Positions 28,202-36,181 of a stretch of 64,000 nt of DNA are shown here, in pieces (the stretch's first letter is position 1; each line of letters starts with the position of its first letter). The notes beneath the pieces are model-generated. The model did not search any database. It saw only the letters and a list, made by a program, of their open reading frames with translations, and was not told the DNA's origin. The position numbers and the translations under genes were made by a program. The stretch is taken from the NCBI RefSeq assembly GCF_014696675.1, contig NZ_JACJQN010000001.1, forward strand, positions 774,530 through 838,529. Direction: 5' to 3'. This DNA is from Phormidium tenue FACHB-1052. GTDB taxonomy: Bacteria; Cyanobacteriota; Cyanobacteriia; Phormidesmidales; Phormidesmidaceae.

Positions 28202-28273
28202 GTGGGAGAATAGCGAACGTGAACGCTGAGCAACTTTAATTTGCACCCTGTCGAGATTAAACGGAGATTTGAG

Positions 28274-28909
28274 ATGGCGCTTCAACTTGGCGATCAGGTA
28301 CCTAACTTCACCCAGCAGACCAGCGAGGGTGAAATTGACTTTTATAGCTGGGCTGGCGATAGCTGGGTCGTGCTATTTTCGCACCCCGCTGACTACACCC
28401 CCGTGTGCACCACTGAGTTGGGCAGCGTGGCCAGGCTTAAGCCCGAGTTTGACAAGCGCAATGCTAAAGTCATTGCCCTCAGCGTAGACAGCGCTGATTC
28501 CCACCAGGGCTGGATTGGCGACATTAATGAAACCCAGGGCGTAACCGTCAACTACCCGATCATTGCCGACGACGACAAAAAGGTCTCCGACCTCTACGGC
28601 ATGATTCACCCCAATGCAAACGCCAAGGTGACCGTGCGCAGCGTGTTCGTCATTGACCCCAGCAAAAAGCTGCGGCTGACCATCACCTATCCGCCGAGCA
28701 CCGGACGCAACTTTGCTGAAATTCTGCGGGTAATTGACTCGCTCCAGCTCACCGACAACTACAGCGTCGCCACCCCCGTAGACTGGAAAGACGGCGACGA
28801 CGTAGTCGTAGCCCCCACCATTCCCACCGAAGAAGCCAAGCAGCGCTTCCCCAAGGGCGTGACCGAAATCAAGCCCTACCTGCGCATGACTCCCCAGCCC
28901 AACAAATAG
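28274..28909 (+). CDS. 1-Cys peroxiredoxin (Prx6 type)
   Basis: 211-residue Prx6-class peroxidase reducing H2O2 and organic or lipid hydroperoxides. The catalytic motif HPADYTPVCTTELG places the peroxidatic cysteine at Cys45. The long C-terminal domain (VDWKDGDDVVVAPTIP...KGVTEIKPYLRMTPQ) is typical of Prx6, and no resolving cysteine pair is seen. The start is ATG 28274 with ACGGAG upstream; a TTG at 28241 is not favoured. A strong terminator follows at 28934. A 2-Cys peroxiredoxin lies at 40085. Confidence 0.95.
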   Translation: MALQLGDQVPNFTQQTSEGEIDFYSWAGDSWVVLFSHPADYTPVCTTELGSVARLKPEFDKRNAKVIALSVDSADSHQGWIGDINETQGVTVNYPIIADDDKKVSDLYGMIHPNANAKVTVRSVFVIDPSKKLRLTITYPPSTGRNFAEILRVIDSLQLTDNYSVATPVDWKDGDDVVVAPTIPTEEAKQRFPKGVTEIKPYLRMTPQPNK

Positions 28910-28933
28910 GGTCAGGGCATCACACACTACACC

Positions 28934-28958
28934 AGGCGCACTGCGGTGCGCCTTTTTT
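28934..28958 (+). terminator. Terminator after the 1-Cys peroxiredoxin
   Basis: Eight-bp GC-rich stem AGGCGCAC (28934-28941) / GTGCGCCT (28946-28953), TGCG tetraloop, then T6. A classic intrinsic terminator. Confidence 0.88.
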
Positions 28959-29031
28959 ATGACTAATTGAGTAGAGGCGGGGGCGGCGGCTGTATTACAC
29001 TGCCCCTAAAGCTTCATTCTGTAGGTGTCCT

Positions 29032-29514
29032 GTGCTAGACGAGCAAGCTAAGAAAACCCTTTTGCGCAAGATTCCCCACGGGCTATACATCTGTGGCGTC
29101 AAAGATGGAGATGACCTCAATGGCTTCACGGCGAGCTGGGTGATGCAGGCCTCCTTTCAGCCCCCCCTGGTGGTGAACTGCGTCAAAAACGACTCCACCT
29201 CCCACGCCATGGTGAAATCTAGCGGCGTGTTTGCCCTCAGCTTTTTAGAGGCTGGGCAAAAAGAACTGGCCCAAAACTTCTTTAAGCCCCTGCGCCGGGT
29301 AGGCAACAAGTTTGAAGACATCGAGTTTTACCCCGGCCCCGAAACCGGCTGCCCGATCATCAAAGACACCCTTGGCTATGTGGAATGTCGGGTGGTGGGC
29401 GCTGTCGAGCACGGTGACCACACCGTGTTTGTGGGCGAAGTGGTCGGGGCCGCTATTCACCGCGAAGGCGACCCCCTGCTGCTGGAAAGCACCGGCTGGA
29501 ACTACGGCGGGTAG
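29032..29514 (+). CDS. Flavin reductase family protein
   Basis: 160 residues from GTG 29032. It has the FMN-binding split-barrel fold of the flavin-reductase (DIM6/NTAB) family: IPHGLYICGVKDGDDLNGFTAS, then VMQASFQPPLVVNCVKNDS, then GVFALSFLEAGQ and the C-terminal GDHTVFVGEVVGAAIH. It probably binds FMN and reduces it with NAD(P)H, or serves as a partner of a monooxygenase or diflavin protein. It is related to the C-terminal module of cyanobacterial diflavin flavoproteins but stands alone here. Start choice follows the family N-terminus. Confidence 0.85.
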   Translation: MLDEQAKKTLLRKIPHGLYICGVKDGDDLNGFTASWVMQASFQPPLVVNCVKNDSTSHAMVKSSGVFALSFLEAGQKELAQNFFKPLRRVGNKFEDIEFYPGPETGCPIIKDTLGYVECRVVGAVEHGDHTVFVGEVVGAAIHREGDPLLLESTGWNYGG

Positions 29515-29521
29515 ATAATGG

Positions 29522-29612
29522 ATGAGTTTTGAGTTCTTAGTTTTGAATTTTGAGTTTAGGCATTACAGGTACAACTCAACGCTCAAAACTGGGAATTCAA
29601 AATTCAAAATTC
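29522..29612. repeat. AT-rich 'TTTTGAATTTTGAG' low-complexity inverted repeat
   Basis: Repeated words of the AGTTTTGAATTTTGAG kind on the left and CTCAAAACT / AATTCAAAATTC on the right can fold back. A similar tract lies at 48061-48134. This is a common style of cyanobacterial intergenic filler, and the MITE at 29613 inserted into it. Confidence 0.5.
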
Positions 29613-29760
29613 GGCGTTGCTGATCAACGGTATGATTTGCCCCCCTAGCCCCCAATTCTGGGGGGAACCAGACGACTTCAAAGCCCCCCAAATTTGGGGG
29701 GTTGGGGGGCGATGCAGCAACTGTTGCTTTTGCAGATTCATTCCTCAATTCAGCAACGCC
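29613..29760. mobile_element. MITE copy 1 (148 bp)
   Basis: Terminal inverted repeats GGCGTTGCTGA (29613-29623) and TCAGCAACGCC (29750-29760), flanked by the 8-bp direct repeat CAAAATTC (29605-29612 and 29761-29768). The interior holds C6/G6 hairpins and no transposase. It is nearly identical to the element at 61395-61543. The flanking duplication here lies in low-complexity DNA, so copy 2 is the better proof. Confidence 0.85.
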
Positions 29761-29809
29761 CAAAATTCAAAACTCCTCTCACTCCCCACCTCCCCTACCC
29801 ACCCCAACC

Positions 29810-30163
29810 ATGCCCCTGATCAAAATTCAAACATCGATCCCCTCTCCGGATCGCGCCGAGGTCGAAGGGCTGCTGAAAAAGCTTTCTGCCAGTTTGGCCA
29901 GCCACCTAGGCAAGCCAGAATCCTACGTGATGACGGCTTTTGAGGCCAACATCCCCATGACCTTTGGCGGTACCACAGACCCTGTGTGCTACATCGAGAT
30001 CAAGAGCGTGGGCACCATGGGCGGGGCTAAAACCCGCGCCATGAGCCAGGAGTTTTGCACCCAGCTAGAAACTGCCCTGGGCGTGCCCAAAAATCGCACT
30101 TACATTGAGTTTGTCGATGCCCCCGGTGCCATGTGGGGCTGGAACGGCGGCACCTTCGGCTAA
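29810..30163 (+). CDS. MIF-like tautomerase superfamily protein
   Basis: 117 residues from ATG 29810, giving the obligatory catalytic Pro2 (MPLIKIQTSI). The macrophage-migration-inhibitory-factor fold follows: LLKKLSASLASHLGKPESYVM, then FGGTTDPVCYIEIKSVG and the C-terminal WGWNGGTFG. Proteins of this family tautomerise phenylpyruvate-like enols; the physiological substrate in cyanobacteria is unknown. A longer frame from 29702 would run through part of the MITE and lose the N-terminal proline, so it is rejected. Confidence 0.92.
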   Translation: MPLIKIQTSIPSPDRAEVEGLLKKLSASLASHLGKPESYVMTAFEANIPMTFGGTTDPVCYIEIKSVGTMGGAKTRAMSQEFCTQLETALGVPKNRTYIEFVDAPGAMWGWNGGTFG

Positions 30164-30231
30164 ACGGAAGCAGATAATGCCGAATCCGGCTTGTTTAACT
30201 GTAAGTTGAGATTTCGCAAGTAGCGATCGCC

Positions 30232-33200
30232 CTAAAACGGCACATCCTTGTCGGCGTGGGAGGGTTGCTTAGCTGCCGCCTCCGAGGGCTTCAGCAGCGT
30301 TTTATCAATCCCAGGGCTTAGGTCATCGTCCAAATCGACCACTTGGCCGTTAAAGAAATGGGCAAAGTTTTTTACCGCTCGATCAAAGTCGCTGGCGATC
30401 GCAGGTAAAGACGGCGGCGCAGGAGCAGCGGAACTGGCGTCTGCCGCAAGAGCAGGTTCAGGAGTTGCCACCGGTTCTGCTGACGCGTCTGCCGGGGGCG
30501 CTGCAACGACAGGCGGGGGCGGAGGACTGAAAACCACTGGAGTGGGTGGAGTGGTATTTTGCTGCCCCGGCGCCTGGGAGATGTTGGGGGCTGGGGCCTC
30601 AGGCTTTGGGTCGGGCAGCACCTCCAGGGAAACCTGCACTTTGTGGTTGAGCACCTGCTGAAAGGCCGCCTCCACATTCTCGACGCGGCCCTGGGCCATC
30701 TTAAACAGTGGTCGAGAGCTGATGCCGACTCGGGCCACCACCCCGTCAAAAAACAGCAGGCTGCCCTGCTGCTGCATCAGGGCGCGGGTGCCTAAGGGCT
30801 CTAGTACGGCGATCACCTGAAGCCACAGCTGCCCCAGGTTAGGGGATGGGGTGGCGTTGGAGGTAGGCGGCGCGTCTTGGCCATTGTTGGGGGGCGAGTT
30901 TGATGCGGCGGCAGGCACGGGAGCTGGCGCTGGCGCTGTGCCATTGGCAGTTTCCGGCGGTAGCGCCGGGTCTGGTGAGGCGGGCGGCGGCACTGAGGCC
31001 GGTGGACTAACAATTGGCGGTGCTGGCTGCGGCGTGGGGATTGGTGCGATCGCCCCTCCGATCGCACCCGACGACCGCCCGGCACTGATCGTTCCACCGA
31101 CTTGCCCAGCCAACGTCGAGGGCAATAGCCCTAGCAGCGTCACTTCCAGCCACAGCCGAGGTTGGGTGGTGTTTTTGACCTGCCCCTCGGCGCTACGCAG
31201 GTGCTGTTGCCCTAGTAGCAGCAATGTTGGATCGAGAGGTTGCACCAGGGTTTGCATGTCAGCCCAGGTGGGGGGCGTGATAGCGACTAGGTCGTGGCGA
31301 CCGCCCGCCGTCTTGGCAATCAGCAGATCGCGGTAGAACCCAGCCAGGTTTTGCAGCACAATCAGCGGTTCCCGGCCCCGATCCATCAGCTTGCGAGCAA
31401 CGTCGAGCACGGCGGTGCCGTCGTCGCTGAGGATGGCCTGCACCAGGGCCAGCAGATCGCGCTCGGGCACGGCCCCCACCAGATCCCACACCGCATCGGC
31501 TTCTACAGGAGGCGCTAGCAGACTGAGCTGGTCGAGCAAACTCTGGGCATCGCGCAGCCCCCCTTGGGAAACCTGGGCCACCAGCCGCAGGGCTTCGTCA
31601 TTGATAACGATATTTTCCTGGTCGGCAATCTTCCGCAGGTGAGCGATCATCGGCTCTAGGGGAATGCGCCGGTAGTCAAACCGCTGGCAGCGAGAAATAA
31701 TCGTCGGCAGCACCCGCTGGGGGTCGGTGGTCGCCAGGATAAACACCACATTGCTAGGTGGTTCCTCTAGGGTCTTGAGCAGCGCATTAAACGCCGCCGT
31801 ACTCAACATGTGACAGTTGTGAACCAACAGCCCATTGGCAACAAAATTGTGGTTGTCTTCAACCTCAATGTCGTAGACCGGCTCAACTCCAGCGGGGCAG
31901 ACAGATACGACCGTCTCCAAATTTGTAGTCCATTTCAGGAATGGAAAACTTTTGCAGATCGACCAGCCAGCTCCGAGCCGCCTTTGCCCCCGTTGCGATG
32001 TAGTCGTATCGCTTGCCGCTGAAGGCTTTTGTGTAGGATCTGACTTTCGCTGAGTAACCCAAGTCGGTGAGCCATTCAGCAATGAGCTGATTTTCTGCGG
32101 TGGTATAGCCTTCGGTATGGAACTGGATTTGGGGGCTGCCTTGGGGACTGAGGCTGAGGGAGCCATCATCCATGTACCACCAGGCAAGTCCTTCTGGAGA
32201 AATCTGGGATAACCAGTCGCAGGAAACGACTTTCCATCCACCGTCGCTTCTGACGAGGTTGAAGGCCTGGACAAGTTCAGGGTGGCAAACGGTTCGACAA
32301 CAGATAGAGGTTGCACCGTAGCCGGCATTGGCTGTGCTGTATAGGCTTGGCTGCAAGTTAGAAAGGCGGGATGCTTTGTATTCCATCCATGCCCGTTGCT
32401 GTTCTCCATGGGTCCAGGCCAGGCGGGGAAATCTGCTGTATTTGTTGGGAGAAATGATGGATCTATCCCCCAGCAGAGTGCCGTAGATAAGCCCAAGGGT
32501 TTCGGCAGAAAGTGGTTTGAGCTGTTCGTTAAGGTGCTCGGTTCTGAGATCCCAAAGCCCATGCCCCTTTCTGTAAGGGTGTTTTTCCCAATAACTTTGA
32601 ATGCTTTTGAGTCCTTTCCCTTTTTGCTGCAAGAATTCTGGGATACCCAGCTTTTCGCCACAGCCGCATTTGCACCTTGGCCGCAGGAATTCAGCTTGCT
32701 CAAGGATAAGCTCAAGGCTGTAAGGTTTTTGGCCTTAGGTGTTGCCCCTAAACTGGTGCCCTCGTACGAAACGCCGGAGTCGTCGATCAGAGCCAACTCT
32801 GTTGATGAGGGTGCCGCAGCCACAGGCGCAGGGGACAAGATCTTGCTCCCCGATTTGATGTCCCTTGCGGCTACCCATCCCTGATCAGTTCTAATCAAAT
32901 GATTGCCAGTACATCTGATCCTACGATGAGTAGTCTGAATTTCCAAAATGTCTCGGGTGCCTTGGTCAAGCCAGCGCAGAACACGCTTAAACTCCCACAC
33001 GCCTATTTGGTCGTCATAGCTGAGCACCTGCTTACCTTCGATCGCAGGGTCGTCGATCCTGACTAGGCCGTCTTGGGTAAGTACTAAGGAATCACCAGTC
33101 AGGCACTCGTCGATCACATAGACTTTGTAGCGACATTGCACTGGGGCAAATTGGGCGCGCTCGATCAGCTCGCGGATGTTATCGACCCCGGTGTTGCTGG

Positions 33201-33492
33201 CGGCGTCGATTTCAATAAAGTCGAGGGCCGAGCCGTTGGTGATCGAGCGACAGGTTTCGCAGGTGCCGCAGGGGTTTGGAGTGGGGTGATCTTGGGCAAT
33301 ACAGTTGAGCGACTTGGCCAAAATGCGGGCGCTGGAGGTTTTGCCCGTGCCCCGGGGGCCACAAAACAGGTAGGCCGGGGCAATGCGCCGCTGGTTGAGG
33401 GCGCTGGTGAGGGTAGTCGCGATCGCATCTTGCCCCACCAGAGCGCCAAAGGTCTGGGGGCGATACTTGTGGTGCAGCGGTTCGTAGGCCAT
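30232..33492 (-). CDS. dnaX: DNA polymerase III subunit gamma/tau with an intein
   Basis: 1086-residue precursor. The N-extein (1-129) has Walker A CGPRGTGKTS at about 44-53, the four-Cys zinc module (Cys64 and CGTCETC region) and ends YVIDE. The intein (residues 130-559) follows. The C-extein resumes CHMLSTAAFNALLKTLEEPP, so the insertion splits the Walker B box (DECH), the most conserved spot. Excision would give a 656-residue clamp-loader subunit. The C-terminal third is a Pro/Ala-rich linker with a small alpha/beta module (LWLQVIAVLEPLGTRALMQQ) and ends ADKDVPF. The start is ATG 33492. The gene is essential, so splicing must work. Confidence 0.96.
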   Translation of the reverse strand: MAYEPLHHKYRPQTFGALVGQDAIATTLTSALNQRRIAPAYLFCGPRGTGKTSSARILAKSLNCIAQDHPTPNPCGTCETCRSITNGSALDFIEIDAASNTGVDNIRELIERAQFAPVQCRYKVYVIDECLTGDSLVLTQDGLVRIDDPAIEGKQVLSYDDQIGVWEFKRVLRWLDQGTRDILEIQTTHRRIRCTGNHLIRTDQGWVAARDIKSGSKILSPAPVAAAPSSTELALIDDSGVSYEGTSLGATPKAKNLTALSLSLSKLNSCGQGANAAVAKSWVSQNSCSKKGKDSKAFKVIGKNTLTERGMGFGISEPSTLTNSSNHFLPKPLGLSTALCWGIDPSFLPTNTADFPAWPGPMENSNGHGWNTKHPAFLTCSQAYTAQPMPATVQPLSVVEPFATLNLSRPSTSSEATVDGKSFPATGYPRFLQKDLPGGTWMMAPSASVPKAAPKSSSIPKAIPPQKISSLLNGSPTWVTQRKSDPTQKPSAASDTTTSQRGQRRLGAGWSICKSFPFLKWTTNLETVVSVCPAGVEPVYDIEVEDNHNFVANGLLVHNCHMLSTAAFNALLKTLEEPPSNVVFILATTDPQRVLPTIISRCQRFDYRRIPLEPMIAHLRKIADQENIVINDEALRLVAQVSQGGLRDAQSLLDQLSLLAPPVEADAVWDLVGAVPERDLLALVQAILSDDGTAVLDVARKLMDRGREPLIVLQNLAGFYRDLLIAKTAGGRHDLVAITPPTWADMQTLVQPLDPTLLLLGQQHLRSAEGQVKNTTQPRLWLEVTLLGLLPSTLAGQVGGTISAGRSSGAIGGAIAPIPTPQPAPPIVSPPASVPPPASPDPALPPETANGTAPAPAPVPAAASNSPPNNGQDAPPTSNATPSPNLGQLWLQVIAVLEPLGTRALMQQQGSLLFFDGVVARVGISSRPLFKMAQGRVENVEAAFQQVLNHKVQVSLEVLPDPKPEAPAPNISQAPGQQNTTPPTPVVFSPPPPPVVAAPPADASAEPVATPEPALAADASSAAPAPPSLPAIASDFDRAVKNFAHFFNGQVVDLDDDLSPGIDKTLLKPSEAAAKQPSHADKDVPF
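31816..33105 (-). mobile_element. Intein in DnaX at the Walker B (DE^CH) site
   Basis: 430 codons in frame with dnaX. Block A begins at Cys1 (CLTGDSLVLTQDG). Block B is CTGNHLIRTDQGWVAARD. Block F is VEPVYDIEVEDNHNFVANG, and block G ends LLVHN before extein Cys+1. All class-1 splicing residues are present: Cys1, block-B His, penultimate His, terminal Asn and Cys+1. The central about 320 codons in this frame are Ser/Thr/Pro-rich and unlike any protein, because the endonuclease lies in another frame there. DnaX inteins are known from cyanobacteria such as Synechocystis. Confidence 0.95.
31883..32842 (-). pseudogene. LAGLIDADG homing endonuclease, frame-shifted inside the intein
   Basis: Read one frame off from dnaX, the segment encodes a clear endonuclease. 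From about 32842: DLVPCACGCGTLINRV...RRFVRGHQFRGNT, then TAA (32735-32737), then GQKPYSLELILEQAEFLRPRCKCGCGEKLG and onward to the LAGLIDADG helices LGLIYGTLLGD and LAWWYMDDGSL, ending FGDGRICLPRWS. A -1 shift near 32842 enters this frame and a +1 shift near 31895-31915 leaves it. The only start codon before the first LAGLIDADG helix is a TTG at 32632 without a ribosome-binding site. Best read as a decayed endonuclease whose host intein was kept in frame. Confidence 0.85.
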
Positions 33493-33564
33493 AGCACTAA
33501 GATACCGTGCCCGCCCCTATCTCTGGAGACTCAACCCAACTCTCCTGATCAGGATGGAGTCTAG

Positions 33565-34101
33565 TTAATCCGAAAAATGAATGATCAGGGTCTCCATATC
33601 TGAGGTGGCGCACTGGGCAGCCTGTCCCCGAGCGGTACACATGCGCGACTGAGTCTGCTGGGCCAGAGCTTTGACCCGTTCGACCGCCGCTGAAATGTCT
33701 TGCCGCCGCTGGCGATCGCTGCGGGGGCAGGGCGGGGGAACGGGCAAAGCGACTGCAGCAGCCTCAAACGGCCTTTCCGCGGGGGAGTATCCCTGAAAGT
33801 AGGCCAGCGCTAGCTGCCGAAAGAGCGCTTGCAAGTGGCTCGGCAGGTCTTGCTCGACTTGGTTGGGCTTAGCGAGGCAGTCCACTAGCTGACCCATGGC
33901 GTGGGCAATTTCCATATTGTCTTGGCCGCTGGTGGGATAAACATCCTTAAGATCTAGCCAGCAAGCCTCAAAAGCTTTTAGTTCTCGTAGCATCATGGGG
34001 TTAACTTCACCGTTGGGATAACCGTGACGATAATAGGTGCACCCTGCCCATGACCTGAATGGAGGTTGTCCGGGGAGGACATCCGGTCTTAGCTTTAGCA
34101 T
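33565..34101 (-). CDS. Cyanobacterial protein of unknown function
   Basis: 178 residues from ATG 34101. A second in-frame ATG pair at 33996 gives 143 residues (MMLRELKAFEACWLDL) and may be the real start. The sequence is soluble and mostly helical, with Cys scattered in the C-terminal part (MCTARGQAAQCATSD) and a Pro-rich middle (VPPPCPRSD). It ends LIIHFSD. I do not recognise the family. It lies just upstream of dnaX on the same strand (73 bp) and may share its transcript. Confidence 0.55.
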   Translation of the reverse strand: MLKLRPDVLPGQPPFRSWAGCTYYRHGYPNGEVNPMMLRELKAFEACWLDLKDVYPTSGQDNMEIAHAMGQLVDCLAKPNQVEQDLPSHLQALFRQLALAYFQGYSPAERPFEAAAVALPVPPPCPRSDRQRRQDISAAVERVKALAQQTQSRMCTARGQAAQCATSDMETLIIHFSD

Positions 34102-34165
34102 GCCCCCTGGTACCGTAAACCCCCCACGGCTGAATTAACGATTTTTTAAGGACGGGATCGAAACC

Positions 34166-34660
34166 ATGGCAATCATTCAGAAAATTTACACCGACGGTGC
34201 CTGCTCCGGTAATCCTGGCCCCGGCGGCTGGGGTACGGTGCTGTATCTGGTCGATGGCGGTGTTCACGAGATTGGCGGCGGCGAGGCTCCCACCACCAAC
34301 AACCGCATGGAAATGCAGGCGGCGATCGCCGGTCTCACCCTGCTGCGAGACAGCGGCCAAACCGAGCCCGTCACCATCCACACCGACAGCGAATACGTGC
34401 TAAAAGGCATCACCCAGTGGATCGCGGGCTGGAAGCGGCGCGGCTGGGTCAACTCCGCCAAAAAGCCCGTGCTCAACCGCGATCTGTGGGAGACCCTAGA
34501 CAGCGTCACCACCGAGGTGAACCAGACCCTCGATCGCCCCTTGCAGTGGATCTACGTGCGCGGTCACTCCGGCGACCCCGGCAACGAGCGCTGCGACACT
34601 ATTGCCCGCGCCTATGCCGCCAAACGTGCGATCGCCCTGACGACGGCAGCCCTCGCCTAG
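34166..34660 (+). CDS. rnhA: Ribonuclease HI
   Basis: 164-residue RNase H that cuts RNA in RNA-DNA hybrids. The DEDD metal site is complete: Asp10 in IYTDGACSGNPGPGGWG, Glu49 in NNRMEMQAA, Asp74 in IHTDSEYV and Asp144 in GNERCDTIA, with His134 in VRGHSGD. The basic protrusion GWKRRGWVNSAKKPVLNRDLW is present. ATG 34166 fits. Divergent from the unknown gene at 34101. Confidence 0.97.
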   Translation: MAIIQKIYTDGACSGNPGPGGWGTVLYLVDGGVHEIGGGEAPTTNNRMEMQAAIAGLTLLRDSGQTEPVTIHTDSEYVLKGITQWIAGWKRRGWVNSAKKPVLNRDLWETLDSVTTEVNQTLDRPLQWIYVRGHSGDPGNERCDTIARAYAAKRAIALTTAALA

Positions 34661-34765
34661 CGGCCCTCCCCTGAGGAGTCTACACTCCCCTCCCCCGGCA
34701 GCTAAACGGGGGAGCGGGTTGCCGATAGTATGAGAACAGCGATCAACTGACTGAATATATATAGA

Positions 34766-35941
34766 GTGCCGTCTCCAGCGAGGAATGCCGTGCTGCTGTC
34801 CAAAGGGTTTGAAATTGAGATGTATACCGGCACCCCCAGCGGGGATGTGGTCGGCCTCTCCGATCGCATTGTGGCGGATCTCAACGGTTTCGTGCGCGAG
34901 CCCGACAGCCGCAACGTCGAGTACACTACCCCGCCCCTCTGCCAGTACGAAAAACTGCTGTGCGAGCTGGTGCGCCCCCGCCACGAGCTGCGCCAGTACC
35001 TCCGGGGGCTGGGCAACTATACCCTCGTGCCCGGCAGCACCCTGGCTCTAGGCGATACCGATCGCTTCTACCGCTCTGACCCCAGCAACCCTTACCACGC
35101 CTACATCGAGCAGACCTACGGCACCACCGTGGTCACCGCCAGCGTCCACATTAATATTGGTATTTCGGATCCAGAAATTTTGATGCGGGCCTGTCGCCTG
35201 GTGCGGGTCGAAGCGCCCCTGTACCTGGCTCTCACCGCCTCATCGCCGTTTTTGGGCGGTAAAGCGACCGGCTCCCACTCCAGCCGCTGGCAGGTATTTC
35301 CTAAAACCCCGGCCCACGTGCCCCTATTCACCAGCCACGCCCACCACATTCGGTGGATGGAAGCCCAGCTAGCGGCAGGCACCATGCAAAATGTGCGCCA
35401 CCTGTGGTCGTCGGTGCGGCCCAATGGCGATCGCCGCCCCTACAACCTCAACCGCCTGGAGCTGCGCATCTGCGACCTGATCAGCGACCCCGTGGCGCTG
35501 CTGGCGGTGGCGGCCCTGCTCGAAGCCCGCCTGATTCAGCTAATTCAAAATCCTGATTTAGACCCGCTGATCCTGAGCGAGCTGCCGGAAGCCAGCCGCA
35601 ATGACGATCTAGTGGCCCTCACCGACACCAACGAAATGGCCGCCGCCAGCGCGAGCCTGGAGGCCGAGCTGCGCCACTGGCAAGACGGTCGCCCAATTTT
35701 AGCGAGCGATTGGATCCAACAGCTCTATGATGAGGTGTGGCCGACAGCCAAGGCCAACGGCCTTAGCTGTTTCCTCAGCCCGGTGAAGAAGATTCTGCGG
35801 GAGGGCAACGAGGCCCAGCGGTGGCTACGGCAGCACGAAGCCGGGCAGTCAGTGCAGCAAGTGATCCAAAATGCGATCGCGGAGGTGGCGGACAGCGAGG
35901 GGATCTTGGCTCGCGATCTGTGCGAACCCTGTGCCGCCTAG
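34766..35941 (+). CDS. gshA: Glutamate-cysteine ligase, cyanobacterial type
   Basis: 391 residues from GTG 34766. A second GTG at 34790 gives the more family-like N-terminus MLLSKGFEIEMYTGTPSGDV and may be the true start. It belongs to the cyanobacterial/plant-like gamma-glutamylcysteine synthetase branch of the GCS2 superfamily, forming gamma-glutamylcysteine for glutathione. Recognisable blocks are FVREPDSRNVEYTTPPL, HINIGISDPEILM, LALTASSPFLGGKATGSHSSRW and NLNRLELRICD. The length is normal for the branch. The leader is short after rnhA, and co-transcription with rnhA is possible. Confidence 0.88.
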   Translation: MPSPARNAVLLSKGFEIEMYTGTPSGDVVGLSDRIVADLNGFVREPDSRNVEYTTPPLCQYEKLLCELVRPRHELRQYLRGLGNYTLVPGSTLALGDTDRFYRSDPSNPYHAYIEQTYGTTVVTASVHINIGISDPEILMRACRLVRVEAPLYLALTASSPFLGGKATGSHSSRWQVFPKTPAHVPLFTSHAHHIRWMEAQLAAGTMQNVRHLWSSVRPNGDRRPYNLNRLELRICDLISDPVALLAVAALLEARLIQLIQNPDLDPLILSELPEASRNDDLVALTDTNEMAAASASLEAELRHWQDGRPILASDWIQQLYDEVWPTAKANGLSCFLSPVKKILREGNEAQRWLRQHEAGQSVQQVIQNAIAEVADSEGILARDLCEPCAA

Positions 35942-36181
35942 GGAAAGTTTCGTAGGGTTGAGTCGCGATCGCGGCCTCCCTTAGTAAACATTTACTTATA
36001 GGTGCAATAAGGAAAGCTTTCTTCAGTAGAACCCGATCCCCGCTTTTTCGATCAGTTTTCGAACAGAGTAAAACTACTGAGGGAAGTATTAATAAAATCT
36101 ATATCCCCTAGACATTTCCACCGCTGTCATAAATTCACCCCTCACCCGCTGATCTAGCCCGTTATTTTGGTTTTCCTGACC

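Noticed and set aside
28004..28285. 93-residue minus-strand ORF over the peroxiredoxin leader
   Set aside because: It runs through two hairpins and the peroxiredoxin ribosome-binding site; its Cys-rich look comes from the hairpin sequences.
31883..32632. Independent functional endonuclease gene nested in the intein
   Set aside because: The only start before the first LAGLIDADG helix is a TTG without a ribosome-binding site, the recognisable protein continues upstream of it, and a TAA cuts that upstream part. Decay by compensating frameshifts explains more.
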